This document shows positions 38,577 to 46,928 of a stretch of DNA of 64,000 nt, piece after piece. This stretch comes from Afipia sp. GAS231. Its GTDB lineage: Bacteria > Pseudomonadota > Alphaproteobacteria > Rhizobiales > Xanthobacteraceae. Below the pieces are notes generated by a model. That model saw nothing but the letters and a program-made list of their open reading frames with translations. It did no database searches and was not told where the DNA came from. The stretch is from the NCBI RefSeq assembly GCF_900103365.1, contig NZ_LT629703.1:1116001-1180000 (forward strand). Reading direction: 5' to 3'. Within the stretch, counting starts at the first letter, position 1, and every line of letters starts with the position of its first letter. A program made the position numbers and the translations under genes.

Positions 38577-38777
38577 ATGCAGCGTCGCCGCCGTTTCGAA
38601 CAGACCGAGCCCCTCAAGGACCGGCTTGCTTCATTCGCAAAAAAGATTCGCGAGAAGGCCGTGCTCCTGCCACCAGGCGCAGAGAAAGACGACCTGCTCC
38701 GCAGGGCCCGTCAGGCCGATAGCGCATCTCATCTGGACGAATGGGTCAATTCGCCGGAGTTACAGCCACCGAAATAA
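38577..38777 (+). CDS. Small conserved-looking hypothetical protein
   Basis: A 66-residue charged, helical protein: MQRRRRFEQTEPLKDRLASF at the start, then a block KEKAVLLPPGAEKDDLLRRARQ-like (residues 24-45) and an ending SPELQPPK. I recall similar short proteins with the LPPGAE(K/R)D and QADSASH patterns as multi-copy orphans in Bradyrhizobium, but none with a known role. GAGG precedes the ATG and a hairpin terminator follows directly. Confidence 0.72.
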   Translation: MQRRRRFEQTEPLKDRLASFAKKIREKAVLLPPGAEKDDLLRRARQADSASHLDEWVNSPELQPPK

Positions 38778-38803
38778 GCCGCCTCAGTTGGCGGCCTCTT
38801 TCG
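38776..38803 (+). terminator. Hairpin terminator, copy 2
   Basis: GCCGCC (38778-38783), loop TCAGTT, GGCGGC (38790-38795), then CTCTTTC. It begins at the stop codon of the 66-residue gene. Core sequence identical to copy 1 at 37820. Confidence 0.75.
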
Positions 38804-38865
38804 TTGAGAGGTGCGGACCCGTTTCGATCCTCCGTGGACCCGTTGAAGTTCGGTTGTGGCCGACC

Positions 38866-39069
38866 TCATCCGGCCGACATCAGCGCCACCGCGATCACAG
38901 CGAGCCAGCCGACGATCACCAGCGCCGCCACGGCGCCTGCGGTGATCCGGGCCTTCTCCTTGAGCGTATGGTCGCGCATCGCCATTCCCTGCTCCGCGGC
39001 ATCAACGATAGCAGAAACCTGTCCGGGAGGCCCGGTCATGGTGAACACGTTGTTGATCATTTGACGCAT
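38866..39069 (-). CDS. Small single-pass membrane protein
   Basis: A 67-residue protein with one C-terminal helix (about 44-65, AGAVAALVIVGWLAVIAVAL). The N-terminal part MRQMINNVFTMTGPPGQVSA is soluble and probably cytoplasmic. GGTGGAA lies upstream. Starts at ATG 39069; ATG 39060 is an alternative. Divergent from a short Pro-rich frame at 39124. No family recognised. Confidence 0.6.
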   Translation of the reverse strand: MRQMINNVFTMTGPPGQVSAIVDAAEQGMAMRDHTLKEKARITAGAVAALVIVGWLAVIAVALMSAG

Positions 39070-39123
39070 TGTCGTGGTTCCACCAAAACCCTCCGTCAAC
39101 GGGACAGCGTTATATCTTGCCGT

Positions 39124-39321
39124 ATGGAGCAAGAATTCACCGATGCCGCCGAGGCGACCCTGCTGCAGACGCTGCGGCGGCGCTATGCCTATCTGTCGGC
39201 CTGGCTGCTGCGGCTCAACCGGGCGCCGGAGCCGGCGCGGCTGCCGGAGCCGGTGCGGCCGCTGGCGCCGCCCCGAACGCTGGTGCCGCCGCGCCAGCCT
39301 CACCCGCCGCGCCCCGAGTAA
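39124..39321 (+). CDS. Possible small Pro/Arg-rich protein
   Basis: A 65-residue frame starting MEQEFTDAAEATLLQTLRRR, a plausible helix, with a C-terminal third dominated by Pro, Arg and Leu. No ribosome site is obvious and no family is recognised. It is kept because the N-terminal half looks protein-like and the codon use is normal, but it could be a chance frame. Confidence 0.35.
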   Translation: MEQEFTDAAEATLLQTLRRRYAYLSAWLLRLNRAPEPARLPEPVRPLAPPRTLVPPRQPHPPRPE

Positions 39322-39425
39322 GGGCGACCCGTTGGGCGGGCCCCCAACATTGCCCAAATGTTAGACGACGGCTTCCTATTCCCGTGATTGTATATCCCTG
39401 CAATCACACCCATGGGAGAGGACGC

Positions 39426-39749
39426 ATGAAGACGATCGCCATCATCTTGTCGTTCGCGCTATCCGCGGTTGCGTTGTCGTCCGCGGTGACACCAGCTTCC
39501 GCGACAAAAATGAACGGCAAGTGCTGCCAGTCTTCCGACGGCGGCCGTTCCGCGCGGTACCTCCGGGTCATGGCTCGGCGCGCGATCCCGCACACCTGCA
39601 GCGCCTATGCGGCAAGCTGCATTCGCGATACCGCTGATATGACCGACGGGTTGCGGATGTGCATGGCCGCAAAGGCCCAGTGTCTGCAGACCGGCGTTCA
39701 CGTCGGGCCCTACAGCGGCAGGCACTTCGCTGGCATGGCGAGGATGTAA
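39426..39749 (+). CDS. Small exported cysteine-containing protein
   Basis: A 107-residue protein with a clear signal peptide (MKTIAIILSFALSAVALSSA, cut near ASA, about residue 26). The mature part has six cysteines, including a CC pair at about residues 33-34, then single ones in HTCSAYAASC and LRMCMAAKAQC, which suggests disulfides in the periplasm. GGAGAGG lies well placed before the ATG. Function unknown. Confidence 0.72.
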   Translation: MKTIAIILSFALSAVALSSAVTPASATKMNGKCCQSSDGGRSARYLRVMARRAIPHTCSAYAASCIRDTADMTDGLRMCMAAKAQCLQTGVHVGPYSGRHFAGMARM

Positions 39750-40237
39750 CGATCCCAAGCGGCGGTCGCTGGCGGCAACCTGGCGGACGCCCCCGCCGCA
39801 TGGGGACATGCGGCGAGGTCGCGCGAAAAGCCGGGAACAATCCGGAGGACCACCCCGCCCTCCACACAGCTACGCAGGCCGCAAGCCCCCGTTTCAGCGC
39901 CGGACCTGCGCCTGACCGTTTTGCCGGGACCGGCGTTGAACCTTTTGGATTCCATCCAGACATATTCCTGCCTGGGACATTGCATCACTCGGGGTATAAG
40001 CCTGCGCCGCCAAGCGACCATATTCCGCTTGCGCGGCGCAGTGCGTTTTGGAAGGCGTTCGCTGGAAGCGCGCCATTTTATTGCAAGGGCCGCTCTGGGC
40101 GGAAGCCTTCCCGCACACCCCGGATTTGCGAACCAACGCAGCGGCGTGCGGGGACCAAATCTCGCAATGTGCACTATTGAACAGATGAAACTTTTCGATT
40201 CCCCTTCTGTTGATACCGACGGCATGCGGGCCACCCG
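39750..40237. other. 488-base stretch without a supported gene
   Basis: Open frames on both strands have unnatural composition and no ribosome sites. No clear hairpin or repeat was seen apart from generic GC inverted arms. It precedes a decayed copy of the small gene at 40478, so it may itself be degenerate. Confidence 0.45.
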
Positions 40238-40328
40238 ATGAATTACAAAGGCGTGGAATATTCGCTGACAAGATCGGCTGAAGATCGACCGTGAGCTCAA
40301 GCATGCCGGCCACCAACTGACATCCTGA
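40238..40328 (+). pseudogene. Decayed copy of the 59-aa gene at 40478
   Basis: The start reads MNYKGVEYSLT, matching MIHKGVEYTVT of the intact gene. About 100 bases of the middle are missing and the end reads LKIDRELK in another frame, matching QLRIDRELK. In the starting frame a stop appears at 40292. This is a remnant with an out-of-frame internal deletion. Confidence 0.75.
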
Positions 40329-40477
40329 CCGATGCAGTACCTGCCGGCGTCTTCAGCCCTGCCAGTCCCGCTTCAGCCCCTGCGAGCACGCGCCGCTAGC
40401 GCGGGTAGCAATAAATTTACACAACCTTGGGTGATATTCGGGTTGAATGCGGACTTTGATCGGTACGGAACGTTTGC

Positions 40478-40657
40478 ATGATTCATAAGGGCGTCGAATA
40501 CACCGTGACGGCGGGCCCTCCGGGCACCTGGAAATGGCAATTCAGGATCGGCGACAGGGTGGTCAGCGGCAAGACCGAGGCCAAACTTCAGCTGCTCGCC
40601 ATGCGGCGTGTCCAGTTGCGGATCGACCGTGAGTTGAAAAAGATCTCCGGCAAATAG
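40478..40657 (+). CDS. Small conserved-looking orphan protein, 59 aa
   Basis: A 59-residue basic protein: MIHKGVEYTVTAGPPGTWKW, then QFRIGDRVVSGKTEAKLQLL, and an amphipathic C-terminal helix ending RIDRELKKISGK. The pattern (KGVEY, aromatic WKW.F, SGKT, helix with I-D-R) resembles short multi-copy rhizobial orphans that I recall without a function. Independent support is the diverged second copy at 40238, conserved at the protein level at both ends. The ribosome site is weak (ACGGAAC). Confidence 0.7.
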   Translation: MIHKGVEYTVTAGPPGTWKWQFRIGDRVVSGKTEAKLQLLAMRRVQLRIDRELKKISGK

Positions 40658-40883
40658 GGGACGTTTCCCGGATTTTTTCCGACGCCCCACATCACATAAT
40701 TCCACACGATTACAGCATGCTATCCGTTTCACCGGGTCATACCTCAAATGCTCGGTAACGCGCTTAAGCCCGTAAATATCCGGAGTTGATCTTTACCCGC
40801 TCGGGGAATCCACTCCGCCCGTCCCGCAGGTTCCAACGGGTGCCCGGAGGCCAAAGACGGCCTCTCTTCAGGGGTCACGCGCC

Positions 40884-41132
40884 ATGCCTATCTTCTTCTT
40901 CAGCGTCCGCCATGGCGAACACGCGGGCGTCTGTGACGAGGGTGCGGAATTTCCAGACCGTAACGCAGCATGGAAGGAAATGACCGGGGTCTGCGGCGAC
41001 ATGGTCGCCGGCGTCTCCCGCAAGCTGATCGAAAATGCCGAATGGCAGATGGAGCTGCTGGATGAATCCAGAAAGCCCGTGTTTCGAATTCGCCTGGTTG
41101 CCGAGACGCTGGATCAAGCTCCGCCGGATTAA
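40884..41132 (+). CDS. DUF6894-like small protein
   Basis: An 82-residue soluble protein beginning MPIFFFSVRHGEHAGVCDEG and following the usual DUF6894 plan: (Y/F)FF.(V/I)RH, an acidic turn, E-(F/L)-PD, an Ala-rich helix and a closing strand (FRIRLVAETL). CAGGGGT lies upstream. The family is abundant in rhizobia with many paralogues and unknown function. Confidence 0.75.
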   Translation: MPIFFFSVRHGEHAGVCDEGAEFPDRNAAWKEMTGVCGDMVAGVSRKLIENAEWQMELLDESRKPVFRIRLVAETLDQAPPD

Positions 41133-41160
41133 GCCCGAACCTTCCGGTCGATCGTTATCG

Positions 41161-41192
41161 AAAAGCCAATTATTCTAAAAGCCAATTATTCT
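41161..41192. repeat. Perfect 16-bp tandem duplication
   Basis: AAAAGCCAATTATTCT occurs twice in direct succession (41161-41176, 41177-41192). AT-rich, between the DUF6894-like gene and a minus-strand gene. Confidence 0.9.
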
Positions 41193-41264
41193 CATTGGGT
41201 CGGCGTCTTGGCACGGTTCCCGATCTGGAACGAGAGCCCCCTTCCCGCTGGAATCGGAAACGCC

Positions 41265-41507
41265 TTAGTCGGCGCTACTGAGCCGGCGCATCGTAAATTC
41301 GATGTCGCCGCCAGGGAGTTCGCGCCAGCTTTCGACCGAGCTCATATAGGCCGCCTTGGGATAGCGGTTGAGGAAGTCGCGCGCCCGCATCCGCGCCTTG
41401 TCGCGCGGCAAAGTGAAGGTCTCGCGCAGGTAGCCGTCGTCCGGTCGGCGGTTCGGTTTGCGCCGGCCGGCCATCCGGCTCGCGAGATCGCGGGGACGAA
41501 AGCCCAA
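41265..41507 (-). CDS. Small hypothetical protein
   Basis: An 80-residue basic protein: MGFRPRDLASRMAGRRKPNR at the start, then DGYLRETFTLPRDKARMRAR and a closing strand ELPGGDIEFTMRRL. The alternating strand-helix-strand layout looks real. The start at TTG 41507 has GGAG at the right distance; ATG 41474 is possible but lacks one. No family recognised. Confidence 0.6.
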   Translation of the reverse strand: MGFRPRDLASRMAGRRKPNRRPDDGYLRETFTLPRDKARMRARDFLNRYPKAAYMSSVESWRELPGGDIEFTMRRLSSAD

Positions 41508-41577
41508 CTCTCAACTCCAGATGTCGTAACTCCGGAACACAGGACGACCGGCTGAATATAGGATGGCGGCGCAAGAA

Positions 41578-41606
41578 TCCTATTGGCTCATCCTATTGGT
41601 TCATCC
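41578..41606. repeat. 13-bp imperfect tandem repeat
   Basis: TCCTATTGGCTCA then TCCTATTGGTTCA then TCCTA: two and a third units, one mismatch, in the gap between two minus-strand genes. Confidence 0.75.
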
Positions 41607-41627
41607 TAGCGCCCGCCCCGGCCGTTG

Positions 41628-41912
41628 CTACTGGCTGCGCTGCGCGCTGCTTCCGGTCTTGGTTTTCGGCTTGGCCGGCGCCGCAGCCTTCGGCGCGTCG
41701 TTACTCCGCACCGTGCCCCAAGGATCGGAAGACGTCTTGGCGTCGGGAATCTTCTTCAGGGAATCCTTGTAGGCCTTGTCCCTGGTCGCTTCCGCTTCCT
41801 TCTCCTCCGGGGTCTTGGACTGGAATTCGGGCATCAGGTTGATATTGGGTGTCTGCGCGTAGGCCGGCACTGTCAACAGCACCATCACCGCAACCGCGCT
41901 CAGCATTCTCAT
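41628..41912 (-). CDS. Small exported protein, DPWG-motif family (paralogue 1)
   Basis: A 94-residue protein with a signal peptide (MRMLSAVAVMVLLTVPAYAQ, cut near AYA). The mature part is charged and ends in a low-complexity Lys/Ala/Pro tail. The core KAYKDSLKKIPDAKTSSDPW matches KAYKAALERIPEPKEKYDPW in the protein at 46929, with G after DPW in both. GGAGAG precedes ATG 41912. Function unknown; probably periplasmic. Confidence 0.75.
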   Translation of the reverse strand: MRMLSAVAVMVLLTVPAYAQTPNINLMPEFQSKTPEEKEAEATRDKAYKDSLKKIPDAKTSSDPWGTVRSNDAPKAAAPAKPKTKTGSSAQRSQ

Positions 41913-42010
41913 GACGCTCTCCATTGGGACGTTCGCCCTCGCGTTTTCGATGGAATATATCACCGCCCCAACCGTGCCGCCAAGCACGAGGGCTACTCGG
42001 GCACCTGCGC

Positions 42011-42142
42011 CTAAAGGCGGTCGGACTTGCAGGATTTTGGCGATTGCGTCCAGTCGTCCCAGATCGGACCGCATTTGGTGCAGCCTGAAAGCGCAAGGCC
42101 TGCGGCGATTACGCTGACGATCAAGATCAGGCGGCGCAACAT
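42011..42142 (-). CDS. Small lipoprotein
   Basis: A 43-residue protein: MLRRLILIVSVIAAGLALSG followed by the lipobox cysteine (LSGC) and a short mature part with two more cysteines and Trp (CTKCGPIWDDW). It is probably lipidated at Cys21 and anchored in a membrane. GAGTGGG precedes the start. Small lipoproteins of this size are widespread; role unknown. Confidence 0.65.
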   Translation of the reverse strand: MLRRLILIVSVIAAGLALSGCTKCGPIWDDWTQSPKSCKSDRL

Positions 42143-42272
42143 AACGGCCCACTCCCCCAAGGGGCAGATCATGGGCCGCAAGTCCGGCATTTTCAAGCCG
42201 CAGCGGCTGTTCCCTTCGGCCGAATGGCCCCTACAATGCGCCAACGATTATACCGGCGGGAAACAAGGGTTC

Positions 42273-42734
42273 ATGCAGCAGCAAGCCACGGAATTCGGTA
42301 TCGGTGAAGCAAGGCGCATACTCGGCGAGGTGTTTGCGCCATGGGTGCTGGATCTCAATCTGTCGATCGAGGGTTTTGATTTCACCCCGCCGCCCGGCGA
42401 GGCAACCGACTGGCAGCCGGGCGCGATCCTGCGCCTGCCGTTCTCGGAACGGCTGTGCCGCAACGGCGGCGTCGTCAGCGGCCAAGCGCTGATGGCATTT
42501 GCCGACACCGCCATGGTGATCGCCAACCTCGCCGCCAACCGCGGCTATCGTCCGATGACCACGGTCGACCAGACCACGCATTTCATGCGCGCGGCCACCG
42601 GCGACGTGCTGGCCGACGCACGCGTGGTTCGCCTCGGGCGTACCATGAGCTTCGGCCGCGTCACGCTCGTGGCCGCCACCGACAACAAGCCGGTGGCGAT
42701 GGTCTCGAGCGCGTTCGCGATGTTGAACGCTTAA
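42273..42734 (+). CDS. PaaI-type hotdog thioesterase
   Basis: A 153-residue hotdog-fold protein of the PaaI/YbgC group. The central helix region reads CRNGGVVSGQALMAFADTAM, with the active-site acid in the Asp/Ala-rich helix, followed by the strands TTVDQTTHFMRAATGDVLA. It would hydrolyse an acyl-CoA. The ATG at 42273 is chosen because the domain starts soon after (AAGGG upstream). No linked pathway genes. Confidence 0.85.
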   Translation: MQQQATEFGIGEARRILGEVFAPWVLDLNLSIEGFDFTPPPGEATDWQPGAILRLPFSERLCRNGGVVSGQALMAFADTAMVIANLAANRGYRPMTTVDQTTHFMRAATGDVLADARVVRLGRTMSFGRVTLVAATDNKPVAMVSSAFAMLNA

Positions 42735-42749
42735 ACGCGTTACTCCCGA

Positions 42750-43043
42750 TTACTTGCCGAGAATTTCTTCCGCCGCATTGACGATGCTGATGGTCGGATT
42801 CTTTCCGCAGTATTCGCCGAACTTCTTGGCGTTCGCGACGAACACGTCGGTATCGATGATCGCCTCGTCGGAATCGCCCTTGTACCAGCCGTCCATCCAG
42901 GTCAGCACCATCATGATCGTGTCCTTGTCGCTCTCGACGAACTGCTTGCAGTTCATGGTCGAGAGATCGAGCACGGTGGCATTCGCCGTTGCGGACGAGA
43001 GCATGAGCGCTCCGGCAAGCGCGATCGAAACGGTCGTCTTCAT
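42750..43043 (-). CDS. HdeA/HdeB-family periplasmic protein
   Basis: A 97-residue protein with a signal peptide (cut near ANA, about residue 22). The mature part holds two cysteines, in MNCKQF and GEYCGKNP, spaced as in HdeA/HdeB acid-stress chaperones, with TWMDGWYKG between. GGAG lies six bases before ATG 43043. The family protects periplasmic proteins at low pH; rhizobia have several copies. Confidence 0.85.
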   Translation of the reverse strand: MKTTVSIALAGALMLSSATANATVLDLSTMNCKQFVESDKDTIMMVLTWMDGWYKGDSDEAIIDTDVFVANAKKFGEYCGKNPTISIVNAAEEILGK

Positions 43044-43259
43044 GATGATCTCCATTGGCGCGTGAAATGTAAAAACAGGCACGTGATGCCGGAAACCCGC
43101 GCCAGCAGTTCCCCCGGCGTTGTCGTAAACGGAATCAGAACGGCTGCGCAAGTGTGCGAATTTGGTGGCTGGCAACTTCGCCGCGCCATGAACGGCCATC
43201 CACATTGTTTCCGATTTGCGACAAGGACGCAGCGCAACGGCATCTCGTCAAACACAGCG

Positions 43260-45287
43260 TCAGGCCATTGCGCGGCGCCTCCGCCGTCGCCACAGAGCGA
43301 TGACCAGCAGCACCACCAAGCCAAGCGCAATCGCCTTGGCCAAAAACCGCCCGCCGGGCCGGTCGATGGTACGCGACCACAGCGACGGCGCTCCGCCCGG
43401 CCGCGCCAGACGAAACGCCACCACGCTATCGCCGATCGTCGTGCCCGACTCGGAATGTCCGCCGGCGCCGATCGCGACATATTGCTCGCCCTGCCACAGA
43501 TAGGTCATGGGATTGGCGACGCCCGGCACCGGCAACCGGCCCTGCCAGAGCTCTTCGCCCGACCTGGCATCGAAGGCGCGCAGGTACGCGTCCATCGCGC
43601 CGGTAAAGGCAAGACCGCCCGCGGTAATGGCGACGCCGTTGACCAGCGGCGTGCCCCAGTGGAAGGCGATGCCGAGCGGCGCACGGTCTTCCGTGGTGCC
43701 GACCAGCGACCGCCACAGAATTTTCCCGGCCTTCAGATCGACCGCGACCATCTCGCCCCATGGCGGCTTGTTGCACAACAGGCCGAGCGGCGACATCGCG
43801 ACCGCGCGCGTCATCGCGAACGGCGCGCCTGTTTGTTGTCCGAAATCATGGCCCGGCGGCGGGTTGAAGCCTTGGGCCGCCGCGCGCGGCAGCAGCTTGA
43901 CGATGTGGATCGCCTGCGAGGTATTTGCGTAGAGAATTTGATGGACAGGGTCGAATGCTACGCCTCCCCAGTTCACGCCGCCACCGGTCATCGGAAACAT
44001 CAACGTGCCTTGCGTCGAGGGCGGCGTGAAGAGACCATCGTTGCGCAACGGGGCAAGTTGGTCACGGCAAGCGGCGCGATCGGTCAAGGGAATGAGGCCG
44101 AACAGATCGTCGGTTGAAAGGCGCTGCGGCACCAGCGCAGGCACATGGGTCGGGAACGGCTGCGTGGCTGAGAGCTGTTCGCCTTCCGCGCCGCCTTGCG
44201 GCACGGCGCGCTCTTCCACCGGCCATACCGGCTTGCCGGTGTCGCGGTCGAGCACGAACACAAAGCCCTGCTTGGTCGGCTGGATCACGACATCGCGCAT
44301 CCCCTCACCGGTATCGATGCGCGCCAGCGTCGGCTGCGCCGGCAGATCGTAATCCCAGACATCGTGATGCACGGTTTGAAACGACCAGGCCAATTCCCCG
44401 GTCGCCGCTCGAAGCGCCACGACGGAATCGGCGTGATCGTTGTCGCCTGGCCGCTTGCCGCCCCAGAAGTCCGGGCTCGGCGACGACGTCGGCAGAAAGA
44501 CCAGGCCGCGATCCTCGTCCACCGACATCGGGGCCCAGACATTGGCGTGGCCGGCGATGACGCCGCTATGCACCAGCGGATCGAAATTCCAGCGCTCAGC
44601 TCCGGTCCGCGCATCGAAGGCGCGCACCGTGCCGGCCGGCGCCTCGACGCGGCGGTTGTCCGCGATTGACGACCCAACGATGACGACGCCGCTGATAATC
44701 ACGGGCGCCGAGGTGATCTGGAATTCGCCGGGCCATTCCAGCGGCGGAACGCCAAGCCTGATCTCGCCATTCTTGCCGAAGTCGTCGCAGGGAATGCCGG
44801 TCTTCGCATCGAGCGCAATCACGCGGACATCGTTGGTGCCCATGAAGATCCGGGCGCGGCAGGCGGCATTCGCGGCCGCCTTGTCGTCGACCCAATAAGC
44901 GACGCCGCGGCAATTGTAGCGATTGGCCGGGCGCTGGCTGGTCGAGATCTTCGGATCGTAGCGCCACTTTGGTGCGCCGCTGCCGGGATCGAGCGCGATG
45001 ACTTCGTTGAACGGCGAGCAGAAGATCAGGCTGTCTTCGACAAATAATGGCGTGGCCTGAAACTTGGTCCGCTTCATCACCTCGGGCGCACGGCTGTCGA
45101 GGTCGCCGGTACGAAACTCCCAGGCGCGAACCAGATTGCCGACATTATCAGGCGTGATCTGGGTGAGCGGAGAGAAGCGCGATCCGCCGCGATCGCCGCC
45201 CCAATGCTCCCAGGCGAACGCGAGCGACGAAAGGCAGACCCAGCCAAGACAGACGAGAAAGCCAAACAGCCGAACCGGATTTCGCAT
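43260..45287 (-). CDS. PQQ-dependent dehydrogenase, C-terminally membrane-anchored
   Basis: A 675-residue quinoprotein. After a signal-like segment (MRNPVRLFGFLVCLGWVCLS) comes the eight-bladed propeller beginning WEHWGGDRGGSRFSPLTQI and with repeated W-motifs, as in glucose/quinate-type dehydrogenases. The C-terminus has one hydrophobic helix (about 640-662) followed by an Arg run, so it is anchored at that end rather than by an N-terminal membrane domain. GGAGG precedes ATG 45287. No cytochrome domain or PQQ synthesis genes nearby; substrate unknown, probably a sugar or polyol. Confidence 0.92.
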   Translation of the reverse strand: MRNPVRLFGFLVCLGWVCLSSLAFAWEHWGGDRGGSRFSPLTQITPDNVGNLVRAWEFRTGDLDSRAPEVMKRTKFQATPLFVEDSLIFCSPFNEVIALDPGSGAPKWRYDPKISTSQRPANRYNCRGVAYWVDDKAAANAACRARIFMGTNDVRVIALDAKTGIPCDDFGKNGEIRLGVPPLEWPGEFQITSAPVIISGVVIVGSSIADNRRVEAPAGTVRAFDARTGAERWNFDPLVHSGVIAGHANVWAPMSVDEDRGLVFLPTSSPSPDFWGGKRPGDNDHADSVVALRAATGELAWSFQTVHHDVWDYDLPAQPTLARIDTGEGMRDVVIQPTKQGFVFVLDRDTGKPVWPVEERAVPQGGAEGEQLSATQPFPTHVPALVPQRLSTDDLFGLIPLTDRAACRDQLAPLRNDGLFTPPSTQGTLMFPMTGGGVNWGGVAFDPVHQILYANTSQAIHIVKLLPRAAAQGFNPPPGHDFGQQTGAPFAMTRAVAMSPLGLLCNKPPWGEMVAVDLKAGKILWRSLVGTTEDRAPLGIAFHWGTPLVNGVAITAGGLAFTGAMDAYLRAFDARSGEELWQGRLPVPGVANPMTYLWQGEQYVAIGAGGHSESGTTIGDSVVAFRLARPGGAPSLWSRTIDRPGGRFLAKAIALGLVVLLVIALWRRRRRRAMA

Positions 45288-45337
45288 GGTGCCTCCGCAC
45301 GCGAAGCGCATGCGAAACCGATTACGCGATTACCGCC

Positions 45338-46783
45338 TCAGTATCCACCCCGGCCGCGGCCCTGGCCGACATATCCGCCCTCTCGGCCTCCGCCACCGTA
45401 ACCACCGCCGCCAATGCCGATACCGATGCCGATGCCAACCGGCGGTCCTGACGGCTCGTACACCTCGCGCGGCGGCGGACGGCGATAGACCACGACGTCG
45501 TCGCCGGGCTCCTGCAGACGCCGCGGCGGCTTGCGATCGACCCGCCTGGGCGGGACAGGATCGGTGTTCTTGGCCGGTGCGTCGACCTTCTTCAACTGCG
45601 GCTGCGGCGCCGGCTGAATGTTGCAGGGACAGGTCAGCGCGACGTTTTGCGGCGCCGCGCCTGCGCCGGCAACGACGGGGGCGATGTCAGGGCGGTTGCG
45701 CAGCCGCTCTTCCAGCTTGCGCGCCGTCGCGGCGAGATCGCTATCGGGGAATTTGGCGAGGAAGCCGCGATAGCCGGCCGCGGTGTTGATGATGACGGCG
45801 TTATTCCAGGCCACCATGCGAATATGACGATTGAGCCAGTCGCGCGCCAGCACGCCGAGCGGCGTCTGCGCGTACAGGCCGGCGAAGGCCTCATAGGCCT
45901 CGTCGGTACCGTCGGCCACGATAATTTCGTTGGCCTGCTCGACCGGCTTGCCCTTGAGGTCGCGCGTCCACTCGGCAACGCTCTTCTTGATGGCAGCCGG
46001 CTTCGCACCGGCGACCGCCGGGCCCAAAAACCGGAAATCTTCCGTCAGCGACGAGCTGTCCCACGGGGTCTGCCGGCCGTCGGTTGCCTTGTTCACCGCC
46101 AGCCGCACCCGCTTGAAGGTTTCCTCGATCGGAATCCCCTGTTCCTTGCCGGCGCTGAGCAGCGCGCTGGTATAGGGGCTGTTGGCGCCAGAGCCGTCCT
46201 CGGCGACGGCGCCCGGCGATGTCGAGAATGACAGAAACGTTCCGGGCGCGCCGATCTTGGCGTCGACGATGGCCAAGCCGCCGCCCGAGGTCTTGCTGAT
46301 GTCAGGGAATGGATTGTTGCGGCAGGCATCGAGCATCAGAATGCGCATCTTGCTCGGCACCGAGGTCAGCGTATTCAGGATATCGTTGAGGCGCACCGCC
46401 TGGATCGGAATGTCGGCTTCCCGCTTCGGATCGACGTCGACGGGGACCAGATAATTCTCGCCGTCGATCTGCAGGCCGTGGCCAGCATAAAACACCAGGG
46501 CTACGGTATCGGCGCCCTTGGCCGCGACCTTTCCGGCAAACTCGCTGACCTGTTGCCGCAGCTCGTTCTGCGAAAGATCTGATGCCGTCGAAACCTCAAA
46601 GCCGGAATCGGTCAGCATTTGCGTGACCGCCTTGGCGTCATTGGCCGGATTGGGCAGCGCCGGAACCGAACGATAGGCGGACTGGCCGATCACCAGCGCG
46701 ACGCGGTTTTCGGCGAAGGCGGAGCCCGCCCCCAGCAGCATCGACGCCGATATCATCAGTTTCAGAAGCGTGTGACGGAACAT
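45338..46783 (-). CDS. Caspase-family (peptidase C14) protein
   Basis: A 481-residue exported or lipid-facing protein: signal peptide (MFRHTLLKLMISASMLLGAG, cut near AFA), then a p20-like caspase fold with catalytic His102 in YAGHG and Cys154 in LDACRNNP, the dyad being intact. The C-terminal third is a linker with helices and then a Gly-rich tail (GIGIGIGGGGYGGGGREGGY). Bacterial metacaspase-like proteins of this type are common in rhizobia; substrates unknown. GGAGGTGG precedes ATG 46783. 51 bases upstream of the PQQ dehydrogenase gene on the same strand. Confidence 0.9.
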   Translation of the reverse strand: MFRHTLLKLMISASMLLGAGSAFAENRVALVIGQSAYRSVPALPNPANDAKAVTQMLTDSGFEVSTASDLSQNELRQQVSEFAGKVAAKGADTVALVFYAGHGLQIDGENYLVPVDVDPKREADIPIQAVRLNDILNTLTSVPSKMRILMLDACRNNPFPDISKTSGGGLAIVDAKIGAPGTFLSFSTSPGAVAEDGSGANSPYTSALLSAGKEQGIPIEETFKRVRLAVNKATDGRQTPWDSSSLTEDFRFLGPAVAGAKPAAIKKSVAEWTRDLKGKPVEQANEIIVADGTDEAYEAFAGLYAQTPLGVLARDWLNRHIRMVAWNNAVIINTAAGYRGFLAKFPDSDLAATARKLEERLRNRPDIAPVVAGAGAAPQNVALTCPCNIQPAPQPQLKKVDAPAKNTDPVPPRRVDRKPPRRLQEPGDDVVVYRRPPPREVYEPSGPPVGIGIGIGIGGGGYGGGGREGGYVGQGRGRGGY

Positions 46784-46928
46784 GAGACCACCTCCCGGCA
46801 ATGCAGGCATGACGTAGGTCATGCGCTGAAAGCGAAAGGTTCAAGCAAGCCTCCCGAAGTGAGGCGGCGGTTGCGCTCAATTCAGCGGCGAGAGTGTCGC
46901 AGGTGCAACGTGCTGCGATTGCGGGACG

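Noticed and set aside
39710..40300. Long minus-strand frame in the 39.7-40.3 kb stretch
   Set aside because: Many Arg, Cys, Pro and Trp residues, overlaps the end of the exported gene at 39426; looks like a shadow frame.
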